Shown: one piece after another, positions 40,601-49,822 of the stretch | Layout: each line of letters begins with the position of its first letter | Position numbering within the stretch: position 1 is the stretch's first letter | Assembly: GCA_016946835.1 (NCBI GenBank) | Contig: JACVTC010000105.1 | Coordinates: forward strand, 468,501 to 532,500 | Source of the DNA: Neocallimastix lanati (nom. inval.) | Taxonomy: Eukaryota; Neocallimastigomycota; Neocallimastigomycetes; Neocallimastigales; Neocallimastigaceae | Length of the DNA: 64,000 nucleotides | Direction: 5' to 3' | Made by a program: the position numbers and the translations under genes | The notes under the pieces: generated by a model | What the model was told of the DNA's origin: nothing | Seen by the model: only the letters and a program-made list of their open reading frames with translations | The model's database searches: none

Positions 40601-41579
40601 TGGAGCAGCTTCTAAGACTCTTCCAGGAGGTGCTGCTTCTAAGACTCTTCCAGGAGGTGCTGCTTCTAAGACTCTTCCAGGTAAGACACTCCCAGGTGGA
40701 GCTGCTTCTAAGACTCTTCCAGGAGGTGCTGCTTCTAAGACACTCCCAGGTGGAGCAGCTTCTAAGACACTCCCAGGTGGAGCAGCTTCTAAGACTCTTC
40801 CAGGAGGTGCTGCTTCTAAGACTCTTCCAGGAGGTGCTGCTTCTAAGACTCTTCCAGGTGGAGCTGCTTCTAAGACTCTTCCAGGAGGTGCAGCTTCCAA
40901 AACTCTTCCAGGTAAGACACTCCCAGGTGGTGCTGCTTCAAAGACTCTTCCAGGTGGAGCAGCTTCCAAGACTCTTCCAGGAGGTGCTGCTTCAAAGACT
41001 CTTCCAGGTAAGACTCTTCCAAGTGGAGCAGCTTCTAAGACACTCCCAGGAGGTGCTGCTTCTAAGACTCTTCCAGCCGGAACAGGCGGTAAAGCTACAG
41101 TAAAAACACTTCCTGATGCTGGCGCTAAATCTACTAGTGGTAATAAAACACTTCCAGCTGCAAGTGCTGGTTCAAATCCAAAGACTATTCCAGTTTCAAC
41201 TGGTGCTAAAACTCTACCATCTGGAGGTGCAACCTCAGCTCAAGCTAAAACATTGCCTGCAGCCAGTGCTAATGACCATCCACAAACTGCAACAGTTCCA
41301 AAATCTACTCCAACAAACAATGACAACAATAACAACAATAATAACAATAATAATGGTAATTCATGGTGGAATGGTAGTGGTAATTCATGGTGGAATAATA
41401 ATGGTAATTCCTGGTGGGGTGGTGGTAATAGCAATAATGATGCTCCTTCATCTTCTGCTAGTGGTAATTGTGTTCCATTGTATGCTCAATGTGGTGGTAA
41501 CAATTACAATGGTAGTACCTGTTGTAAAGAAGGAAAATGTGTTAAACTTAATGATTGGTACTCTCAATGCCAGAATTAG
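37665..41579 (+). CDS. Secreted GH11 endo-1,4-beta-xylanase with giant octapeptide linker and CBM1, 1304 aa
   Basis: Hydrolyses internal beta-1,4 bonds of xylan outside the cell. Signal peptide at residues 1-20. GH11 catalytic domain at about 22-245 (YVGIYGWTKEPLVEYYIVDN is the family hallmark); the nucleophile is Glu129 and the acid/base is probably Glu222 in KVLGEAGSTGSG. From about 253 to 1140 there is a linker of roughly 110-120 KTLP motifs, mostly SKTLPGGA octapeptides with 13-residue doubled units (SKTLPGKTLPGGA), then degenerate KTLP repeats, an Asn run, and three GNSWW motifs (about 1230-1255). The C-terminus (1269-1304) is a fungal cellulose-binding CBM1: CVPLYAQCGG...CCKEGKC...DWYSQC. 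There is no dockerin, so it looks like a free enzyme that tethers itself to cellulose. The linker DNA is far richer in GC than anything around it. An octapeptide linker of this type is known from Neocallimastix patriciarum xylanase B. The start is the ATG directly before the signal peptide. Confidence 0.96.
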   Translation: MKSFKLLQLVLATTTCVVNAQSFCSSSSHSGQSVKETSNKVGTIGDVGYEIWSDSGNNSATFYSDGSFSCTFQNAKDYLCRSGLSFDSTKTHTEIGHMYADFKLVKQSISNVDYSYVGIYGWTKEPLVEYYIVDNWLSQYRPGDWVGNKKHGDFTIDGAQYTVYENTRTGPSIVGDTTFKQYFSIRQTARDCGTIDITAHFEQWEKLGMKMGKMHEAKVLGEAGSTGSGTSGTADFPYAKVYLGNGGSSNTGSKTLPGGVASKTLPGGAASKTLPGGAASKTLPGKTLPGGAASKTLPSGAAASKTLPGKTLPGGAASKTLPGGAASKTLPGGAASKTLPGKTLPGGAASKTLPGKTLSGGAASKTLPGGAASKTLPGGAASKTLPGGAASKTLPGKTLPGGAASKTLPGGAASKTLPGKTLPGGAASKTLPGGAASKTLPGGAASKTLPGKTLPGGAASKTLPGKTLPGGAASKTLPGGAASKTLPGGAASKTLPGKTLPSGAASKTLPGKTLPGGAASKTLPGGAASKTLPGGAASKTLPGKTLPGGAASKTLPGGAASKTLPGKTLPGGAASKTLPGKTLPGGAASKTLPGGVASKTLPGGAASKTLPGGAASKTLPGKTLPGGAASKTLPGGAASKTLPGGAASKTLPGGAASKTLPGKALPTGAASKTLPGKTLPGGAASKTLPGGAASKTLPGKTLPGGAASKTLPGGAASKTLPGKTLPGGAASKTLPGKTLPGGAASKTLPGGAASKTLPGKTLPGGAASKTLPGGAASKTLPGKTLPGGAASKTLPGKTLPGGAASKTLPGGAASKTLPGGAASKTLPGKALPTGAASKTLPGKTLPGGAASKTLPGGAASKTLPGGAASKTLPGGAASKTLPGGAASKTLPGKTLPGGAASKTLPGKTLPGGAASKTLPGGAASKTLPGGAASKTLPGGAASKTLPGGAASKTLPGGAASKTLPGGAASKTLPGKTLPGGAASKTLPGGAASKTLPGGAASKTLPGKTLPGGAASKTLPGGAASKTLPGGAASKTLPGGAASKTLPGGAASKTLPGGAASKTLPGGAASKTLPGGAASKTLPGKTLPGGAASKTLPGGAASKTLPGGAASKTLPGKTLPSGAASKTLPGGAASKTLPAGTGGKATVKTLPDAGAKSTSGNKTLPAASAGSNPKTIPVSTGAKTLPSGGATSAQAKTLPAASANDHPQTATVPKSTPTNNDNNNNNNNNNNGNSWWNGSGNSWWNNNGNSWWGGGNSNNDAPSSSASGNCVPLYAQCGGNNYNGSTCCKEGKCVKLNDWYSQCQN
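38421..41080 (+). repeat. 24-bp coding minisatellite of the xylanase linker
   Basis: Tandem 24-bp units (TCTAAGACTCTTCCAGGTGG type) with frequent 39-bp doubled units, all in frame. Copies differ mainly at synonymous sites (CTTCCA/CTCCCA, GGTGGA/GGAGGT, TCTAAG/TCAAAG/TCCAAG) and in rare replacements (KALPTG, TLSGG, TLPSG). The variants are shuffled along the array in repeated blocks, a sign of unequal exchange. Confidence 0.95.
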
Positions 41580-41611
41580 AATTTTTAAATTAAAATAGTT
41601 AATTTATTTTA

Positions 41612-41645
<34 letters not shown>

Positions 41646-42465
41646 TTTGTTTTCACATTTTCATTTTTCATTAAAAAATATAGAATTATAACAGAATAAA
41701 TATTGAAAAAACTCATGTAACTAATAAAAAATAATGTATTAATACTTTATATTTTATATATATAATGAAATCATAAAATAAATAAAAAATATTATAAAAT
41801 TTAATGTTTTACATTGATCTTTATAACATTTCAATTTTTTTATTTAGTAAAAATTTTGAAAAAAAAAAAAATATTTTTGCAATAAATTATAAATAAAATT
41901 AATAAAAAATAAAAATATTTATACTAATTATCAATAATAGAAAATATTATAAATTGTAGTAATTTTCTTTAATAAAAAAAAATATTAAAAAATATAGTAA
42001 TTATTATGTATACATTAAAATTAATTATTATTAATGTTGGATAATAGATATTTTTCATGATCTTATAAATAACTTTATATTAAAATTCTATTCCTTTGCA
42101 CCAATTTAGATGAATAAATATATGTTCAAAATAACTATAACTATTTTGTAATATTTAATTAATGAATTCGAAAACCTAAAATATGAATAAATGTATAAAT
42201 AAATAAAAATAAAAACAAACTAATCAGTATTACAGGAATCTATATAGAATACATAGATATTACTAGAATTATTAAAAAGTTAAATATAATTATAAATAAA
42301 AACAAATCTCATTTTAAAATATCTAAAATAAGAAATTTAGATTATACATTAGAACTAGAAAAATGAAAGCTAGAATGATATATTTTATATATCACAAAAA
42401 AGTATACAAAAAGTATATCTACAGAACATAAATATGAAAATCACTGAAAAGAATAATACTAAATC
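41580..42465. other. 3' flank of the xylanase gene, AT-rich
   Basis: Begins with a (TTA)n run (41619-41644). No gene or RNA seen; a terminator or polyadenylation site cannot be singled out. Confidence 0.45.
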
Positions 42466-42660
42466 AGAAAAAAATCGATAAGGTTCTATCCTGGTTCTCA
42501 ACATTAATATGTATTTCAGAGCGCCAATGCTAAACACTCAGTAAGGCGGTCCAGTAGGGACAATATCTGTCTAAGCGAAAGCATACCAAAGTATTGTGGC
42601 TATATTAATATTTCTATGCCTTGAGGGAGGTAAAGACAGGATTTAAAAAAAAAAAAATAA
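42466..42660 (+). repeat. Dispersed-repeat island, A-tailed
   Basis: A 180-base island of balanced composition ending in an A-run at 42646-42657. It contains GGCGGTCCAGTAGGGACAAT, which could form a tRNA-like D-arm (GTCC...GGAC), and GGTTCTATCCT near 42482, which resembles box B but sits on the wrong side of it. Retroposon origin is likely; its family is unknown. Confidence 0.4.
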
Positions 42661-43038
42661 AATAATAAAAAATAAATCCGAAAACAAAAAATTTAATAAA
42701 ATAATATATATAAATAGGCGATAAGTGTGTTAATATTTTTTTTAGTAATAGCACAAAACTTGATATTATTTTTGCTCTACAAAAAGTAAAAAGGAATTGT
42801 GAAGAATCAATAATTATTGATTAGGGAAAGGTAATAAACATATTACTTTTTAATAGTATTTCCATTAGCTATTAATTAATTTATTTTTTTAGCTTTTAAA
42901 TAAATATAATATTAAATTTTATATAAAAATTTTATTTGATTAAAAGTCTTCAGTCTTTAAAAAAAAAAAAAAAAAAAATTGATAAAAATAAATTAATAAA
43001 CCATCAATTAATCATTTGATTAATTTACATATGATCAA
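42661..43038. other. AT-rich intergenic DNA
   Basis: Plain AT DNA with an A-run at 42959-42978; nothing else recognised. Confidence 0.45.
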
Positions 43039-43599
43039 TAGTGTGCATTTCGAAAAATTTCATTTCGGAAAGTTTCATTTCGGAAAATTTACATAAGTTT
43101 CATTTCGCAAAAATTTTTTATAAAGTTAATAAATAAATAAATTAATAATAAAATAAATAAATAATATATATAATTTAAATAAATAACTAAATAAATAAAA
43201 ATAAATAAATAAAACTATAATAAATAAATAAATTTAAAATTAAATTTTTAAAAAAAAAGAAAAATATTTATATACATATACATAATAAATATACATTATA
43301 TAATAATAAATATTCATTAGAATTAAAGCTTTAAAAAATAAAATATTTTATCATACATTTTAAATGTTCGATAATATATAATTAATAATAATTTTATATA
43401 TATTTAAAAATAAGTATTAATAATTTAAAATATAACTATTAAAATTAAAATATAATTAAAAAATAATTATTATAAAGATTAAAAAATAATATATAAATAA
43501 TTAATTAATCATTTTACACCTTTTAAGTCCTTGCGCAGTATTTTAAAAAAATAATTACTATAAAATTTTTTTAATAAAAGAAATATTTATAAATAATTC

Positions 43600-43638
<39 letters not shown>

Positions 43639-44170
43639 TGAGGACATCATAAAAAAGGGAGTTAAAAGTAGCACAAAGATAGGATGATTTTAGGTGGTAT
43701 CTATTTTTTATATTTTATATTTTATATTTTTTATTTTATATTTTTATATTTTTATATTTTATATTTTTATATTTTATATTCTTATATTTTATATTTTATA
43801 TTTTTATATTTTATATTTTTTATTTTATATTTTTATATTTTTTATTTTATATTTTATATTTTTATATTTTTATATTTTTTATTTTATATTTTATATTTTT
43901 ATATTTTTTTAATTATATATTTTATATTTTTTATTTTATTTTTTATATTTTTTTAATTTTATATTTTATATTTTATATTTTTATATTTTTTTTTTTTATT
44001 TTATATTTTTTATTTTTTTTTATTTTTTATTTTTTATTTTATATTTTTTTTTTATTTTTTTATTATTTATTTATTTATTTATTCATTTATTTTATTATTT
44101 ATTTATTTATTTATTAAAATTTTGCGAAATGAAACTTTTCAGAAATGAAATTTTGCGAAATGACACACAC
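43039..44170. mobile_element. Foldback element, CATTTCG family, copy B
   Basis: The left end TAGTGTGCATTTCGAAAAAT, with three further CATTTCG motifs, is mirrored at the right end (GCGAAATGAAACTTTTCAGA ... GCGAAATGACACACAC). The inner AATAAATAAATTAATAATAA arm is mirrored by TTTATTTTATTATTTATTTA. The interior shares blocks with copy A and, more extensively, with copy C: AAGTCCTTGCGCAGTATTTT at 43525 and TTAATAAAAGAAATATTTAT near 43570. A poly-A (43600-43636) and a TTTTATATT minisatellite (about 43705-44050) inflate it. No transposase and no clear target duplication. Confidence 0.65.
43705..44050. repeat. TTTTATATT-type minisatellite inside copy B
   Basis: Variable 9-12 bp units of TTTATATTTTATATTT. 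They generate hydrophobic pseudo-frames in more than one reading frame, none of which is a gene. Confidence 0.75.
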
Positions 44171-45049
44171 TCATTTAATGTAAAGTGATATAAAATATAT
44201 TTATATAAAATCATAAAATTAATGTAAACATAAAATTTAAACATAAATTTTGGGGGAGGTGCATTTCGAAAAATTTCAATATGGAAAATCACATAAAAAA
44301 TTTCATTTCTGACAAAGTCTCATTTCACAAAATTTTTTTAAAAAGTTAATAAATAAATAAATTAATAATAAAACAAATAAATAATATATATAATTTAAAT
44401 AAGTAACTAAATAAATAAAAATTAATAAATATAACTATAATAAATAAATAATAAATATAACTATAATAAATAAAAAATAAATAAATATAACTATAATAAA
44501 TAAAAAATAAATAAATATAACTATAATAAATAAAAAATAAATAAATATAACAATAATAAATAAATAAATAAATTTAAAATCAAATTTTAAAAAAAGAAAT
44601 ATATATATAATAATATACATTATATAATAATAAATATTCATTAAATATTTTATCATACATTTTAAACGATTTATAATTTTTTAAAATATATATAATTAAT
44701 GTTATTTTTTATATATAAAAAAAATAAATATTAATAAATTAAAAGATGTAAAGGATAATAATTTAAAATATAATTAAAAAAATTTATTAGTAATTTAAGA
44801 TTTTTTAAAATACTACTGATATACAACTCAAAAGTTCGATGTACTTTTGTTGGGATTTATTTATTAAATTTATTAATTTATTATTTATTTATTTATTTAA
44901 TTTTATATAAAAACTACATATAATTAAAAAGGCTATTTAACAACTTTCTTATACTTTTAATTACAAACAAACTTAACATTACTAAACATAATATGTTTGA
45001 ATATTTCATTTTATATCACTGCGCAAGGACTTAAAAGATGTAAAATAAT

Positions 45050-45460
45050 TAATTATTTAGATATTATTTTCTAATTTTTTTAATAATTATATTTTAATTT
45101 TAATAGTTATTTTTTAATTTTTTTAATAATTATATTTTAATTTTAATAATTATTTTTTAATTTTTTTAATAATTATATTTTAATTTTAATAATTATTTTT
45201 TAATTTTTTTAATAATTATATTTTAATTTTAATAATTATTTTCTAATTTTTTTAATAATTATATTTTAATTTTAATAATTATTTTCTAATTTTTTTAATA
45301 ATTATATTTTAATTTTAATAATTATTTTTTAATTTTTTTAATAATTATATTTTAATTTTAATAATTATTTTCTAATTTTTTTAATAATTATATTTTAATT
45401 TTAATAATTATTTTCTAATTTTTTTAATAATTATATTTTAATTTTAATAATTAAAATATA
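45050..45460. repeat. Minisatellite of about 44 bp
   Basis: About nine tandem copies of a unit TTTTTTAATAATTATATTTT then AATTTTAATAATTATTTT(C/T)TA. The unit is nearly self-complementary, and the array ends in an inverted half-unit at 45440-45480. Confidence 0.8.
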
Positions 45461-45550
45461 ATTATTAAAAAAATTAAAAGATGTAAAATAATCAATTAAT
45501 TATTTAGATATTATTTTTTAAGTCCTTGCACAGTATTTTAAAAAATCTTA

Positions 45551-46011
45551 AAAAAAAAAAAAAAAAAAACATAGACTTGCACATATGGGTACCCATCTCC
45601 CATATGGCCATACAGTTATTAATTAACTGTAAGGTGATGAGTTATTGGCATACTGTATCAGCTTCGCCGCTCTCAATCGTCGTTACACACTGCCCGGAGA
45701 TGCATTCCTAACGTTCCTACATATATCTCTAATGACCACGAGCATCAGAACGGAACCATTAACTCCTCCCTAGTGGGTGTAATCATTGGCGATTGGAAAT
45801 TTTACAATCATCAAGGTCTATGCTTCAATTCAAAGCGTAGTATCAGGGTTGGGTGAAATAATCATCTGAGGGAAAGCCTTATGGACATCACGTGTGGTCT
45901 CATGATATCCCAGGATAGAAACCTCATCCGATTATTTGGTGCCATGCCGAGGATTCGAACCCCGCCCTCTACAGTGACCTGTATCGTCCTAACCGACTGG
46001 ACCAACATGGC
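45551..46011 (-). mobile_element. tRNA-headed SINE with T-tail and 13-bp target duplication
   Basis: On the minus strand the element starts at 46011 with a complete tRNA-like domain (46011 to 45937). The acceptor strands GCCATGT and GCATGGC pair; box A is TGGTCCAGTCGG, box B is a perfect GGTTCGAATCC, and ACCA follows the acceptor end as in a mature tRNA. A body of about 370 bases of balanced composition ends in a run of about 20 T. TTAAAAAATCTTA occurs at 45538-45550 and again at 46012-46024, a perfect 13-bp target-site duplication. The anticodon arm is degenerate, so it is not a working tRNA gene. No open frame is meaningful here. Mobility would need a LINE partner not present in the window. 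Confidence 0.85.
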
Positions 46012-47977
46012 TTAAAAAATCTTATATTACTAATAAAATTTTTTAATAAAAGAAATATTTATAAATAATTCATTAAAAAAAAATGTTATTTATTTATTTG
46101 AAAAATACGATATATAAATAAAATTATTAAATAATTAATAAATAAAAAGAAAAAACTATATGGTATTTGATAAAACGTTATTATATTGATTATTATTTTA
46201 AAAGCTTTAAAATATAAATGAAAAATTGATTTAATTTAAATAAAAATATAAAAATATTTTATTATCATTATTAAATTTTATTATTATTATTATAATTAAT
46301 ATTATTATTCATTGATTCAATAATCCATAAAAGAAAAAAAAATTTTTTAAAATTATACTATTTTTTTTTATCCAATAAATAAAAATATAATAAAATAAAA
46401 AAAAATTTTTTTAATTATTTATAATTTATAAATTTTTTATTTATTATTATATTATAATAAATTTATTATTTATTTATTTTATTATTTATTTATCTATTTA
46501 TTAAAATTTTCTGAAATGAAATTTTTCGAAATGCACTTTTTCTTTATATTCTTTGCTATATTCAACATTTATTTTTTTATTTTAATAAATAAAGGTCATA
46601 TAATAATCATATCAATATGAAATTAAAAATATTAATTTTAGATTAAATAAATTAATTTAATATTAAATAAATTAATATTCTTCTCTTGATATATCGAATC
46701 GAGTTATACTTTATATTCTCTATGTACATAAAAGTGCAAATCAAAATATGATTGATAAAAGTTTAAATTGCAACTTAATATAAATTATTATTGTAATATC
46801 ACTTTAATCAAAAAATTAAGCCCAAATGATAAAGTACGCCTTTGGTTCAAGTTCTCTTGTTGGGAGAAGTTTTATAAAGTATTTATTTTATTATAAAATT
46901 TATTTATTTATTTAAAAATAATTATAAAATTTATTAATACATGTATTTATTTATTATTCGAAAATATAAAATAATTATAATATAATTTTGGCATAAAATT
47001 GTGCTGCAAAGAATAATTATAAAGAATTATTCTTGTTTTTATATTTGAAATTCATAATAAACTATTTAATTAATTAATTCTCTTAGAGTAACTATTAAGT
47101 ATTTAAAGTATTTAATATAAAAGTATAAAATAAAATATAAAATATTAAAATAAAATATTCATAAAAATAATAATAAAAATATAAATTTATTATAATTAAT
47201 AAAATATTAATATAAAATAATAATTATTAAAAATAATTAAAAATATAATAAAATAAAATATTAAATATAAAAATAATAAAAATAATAAAAAGAAATTTAT
47301 AAATTATTTCAATTTTAACATAACATAAAATTTATTACATAAATTTTATGTTTACATTAATTTTTATGTTCTTTCATAATTTTATGTCTTTACATAATTT
47401 TAATTTTATCACGTTATTTTCGATCACGTTTTATTTATGTCACGAATTTACAAATGATTTATTAATTTATTTTTATGTAATTATTAATAAAATAATTTAT
47501 TAATAATTAAAGTTTTTATTTACATTTTATATCACAAAATTATTTTATGAAACATTCAAATAATAAACCAATAAAATTATGTATATAGACATCAAATAAA
47601 ATTTTAATATAAAATTTAATATTTTATTTATTTAATAACCAAAAATTAATTAATTAATTAATTAATTAATTAATATCATTAATGGAAATTACATTTTAAC
47701 AAGTAATATTTACATTTATGTAATTAATTATTGATAAACTCTGTTAAATAATTATTTTTGGAGTGAAATATTATTTTGCTTCTTATTTAAAAACCAAAAT
47801 ACTCATTAATTTCTTATACAATAATTATAAAGTTATATAAAATTAAAAATAGAAATATCAATTTTATTTTAGTTATATAATTAAAAATGTTATATAAAAT
47901 ATTTTATACTAATAAAAATATAATTATAACAATATAAGAAAATAATAATACAAATAATTAAACAAATATTAAATAAT

Positions 47978-49500
47978 GTTTTTCATAGTTTTACGTTGTA
48001 GTGATTTCATATTTGTCATTTAATTTTTATATTTGACATTTAATCTTTATATCCACAATTATAAATTTTTGAATAATTTTTTTAACATTAACTATGATAT
48101 GAAATAGAAATAAAAAACTCTAATTAATAATAAATTTATGTTAATTAAGAAATGTAGTAAAAGCATAAATTTATGTATTAATCTAGTTTTTATTGTATTT
48201 CTTATTAGAAATTAATTTATATATTTTTATTATTTAATTTTTAAAATTAATGAAAGTAAATTAATATTTATACTTTAATATAGGAAAACTTTATTATAGT
48301 AAATAATTATAAAAGAGAAAAATATTTGGAAATAGTTTTATTTCTTTGTCCAAGAATAAGAAATAGTAGATTAGTGTAATTCTTGAGATCAAAATATGAA
48401 AATAAATATTAATTTTAGGAATAAATGTTAGTTTACATTTTAAATAATGATAAGTAAATGTAATTCTTCTAAATAAACAAAATTTAAATAAAATTATTTT
48501 TATAAAACATATAAATTATATCCTCCAAATAAAGAATAAACCTTAAATGAACCGAACCTGAACTTTGTACTTTATTTATATTTTTATAAATAAGTAATTT
48601 TTATACTAAATAAGATTATTATTTATATTTTATATCTATTTAATTGGTTTTTGACATGTTACACAATTCAATATTTAAAAATATGACATAATTTAATTTT
48701 TTTTTTTTTTCCTCTTTTAAATTGAATTTTAATTAGCATATAAATTTTTTATTAAAAAATTGACTAATAAAATAAGAAAATTCCAGTACATTTCTATAAA
48801 AGAAATTTCAATTTAATTAATAGAAAATAAAAACAAAAAAAAAAAAAAAAAAAAAAAGAAGGCAATTAATAAAAAAAATATATATATATTTAATATTTTT
48901 AACACCGAAAAATGAATTATGTATTAAATTATTAACATAACTAAAGAAAAAAGTATATAAATATAAAAAATTTTCATAGTTCTATGTTGTAGCGTGACTT
49001 TAAATTTGACATTTAATCTTAACATCATTATATTAACAATTATAAGAATTTTGTGATATAACAATTAAATGTAAAATATAAAATCATACTGCAACAACAT
49101 ATAATATATATCAATTTTTCTTTAACAAAACTATTAATATATTTATATTTTTATACATAAGTAATTTTTATACTAAATAAGATTATTATTTATATTTTAT
49201 ATCAATTTAATTAGTTTTTGACATGTTATACAATTCAATATTTAAAAATATGACATAATTTAATTTTTTTTTTTTCTCTTTTAAATTAAATTTTAATTAG
49301 TATATAAAGTTTTAAAAAAAATAGACTTTTTTATAAAAGTAATTGTAATTTAATTAATAGAAAATAAGAGCAAAAGAAAAAAAAGAAAACAAAAATAAAT
49401 AATAAAATAATTTATATATTATTTGTAATATTTTAAACATTGAAAAATGAATTTGAAAAATTTGTATGTGACCAGAAAAAAAAGTATATAAATAGTAAAA
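47978..49500. repeat. Duplicated upstream segments
   Basis: Three parts recur in order. (1) TTTTCATAGTT(T/C)TA(C/T)GTTGTAG and GACATTTAATCTT at 47980-48045 and 48972-49025. (2) TATACTAAATAAGATTATTA to ATGACATAATTTAATTTTTT at 48600-48705 and 49160-49275, nearly identical. (3) GAAAAATGAATT and AAAGTATATAAATA at 48907-48962 and 49441-49494. Spacings of about 540-990 bases suggest nested tandem duplications. Confidence 0.65.
49485..49494 (+). promoter_or_regulatory. TATA-like element upstream of the 49823 gene
   Basis: TATATAAATA in the context AAAAAAGTATATAAATAG, duplicated at about 48953-48962. It is about 330 bases from the ATG. A second TATATAAG lies at 49795-49802, probably too close to the ATG to be the core promoter. 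AT background makes this tentative. Confidence 0.3.
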
Positions 49501-49822
49501 TTTTTTTTTAGAATTAAAAATCAAAAAAAGTAAAAATCAAAAAAAATAAAAATAAAAATAAAATATAAAATATAAAACATGAAACAATAAAATTAAAATA
49601 TAAAAAAAAAAAAAATAAATAATAATAAAAAAAAAATAAAATTAATAATAAAATAAAAAAAAAAAAAAAAAGAATATAGAATATAAAAAAAATAAAATTT
49701 AAAATAAAATATAAAATAAAGTATAAAATTAAATATAAAATAAAAAAATAAAATAAATAGTAATAAATTTATTTTAGATAAATAAACCGAAGTCTATATA
49801 AGTTATTGAAAAAAAAATTAAA

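Larger units (their letters stand above)
44251..46535. mobile_element. Foldback element, CATTTCG family, copy C, with nested insertions
   Basis: The left end GGTGCATTTCGAAAAATTTC is answered by GAAATTTTTCGAAATGCAC at the right end, an almost perfect inverted pair. The AAGTTAATAAATAAATAAAT arm is also mirrored. It contains a 34-bp repeat array (44440-44560), an inner inverted pair CACTGCGCAAGGACTT (45018) / AAGTCCTTGCACAGT (45520), the minisatellite 45050-45460, and a SINE at 45551-46011. Outside the SINE, the sequence following it (TTAATAAAAGAAATATTTAT near 46040) matches copy B, which shows that the SINE was added to a pre-existing element. Confidence 0.7.
46536..49822. other. AT-rich DNA and upstream region of the third cysteine-rich gene
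   Basis: From 46536 to 47970 plain AT DNA, with (ATTA)n at 47648-47673. From 47975 on, segments are duplicated (see the separate entry). The last 350 bases before the gene are A-rich with few other bases. No gene seen. Confidence 0.5.

Noticed and set aside
38326-41103. Long plus-strand frame of LFQVRHSQ-type repeats and the 860-codon antisense EAAPPGRVL frame over the xylanase
   Set aside because: Both are shadows of the 24-bp coding minisatellite. The true frame has a signal peptide, a GH11 domain and a CBM1.
43684-43956. Aromatic-rich hydrophobic frames in two registers
   Set aside because: Translations of a TTTTATATT minisatellite inside a foldback element.
45526-45711. 61-codon frame inside the SINE
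   Set aside because: It starts in flanking DNA, reads through the homopolymer and then through non-coding SINE body.
45941-46011. Functional tRNA gene
   Set aside because: Acceptor stem and boxes A/B are good, but the anticodon arm does not form a normal 5-bp stem with a 7-base loop, and it heads a retroposon with target duplications.
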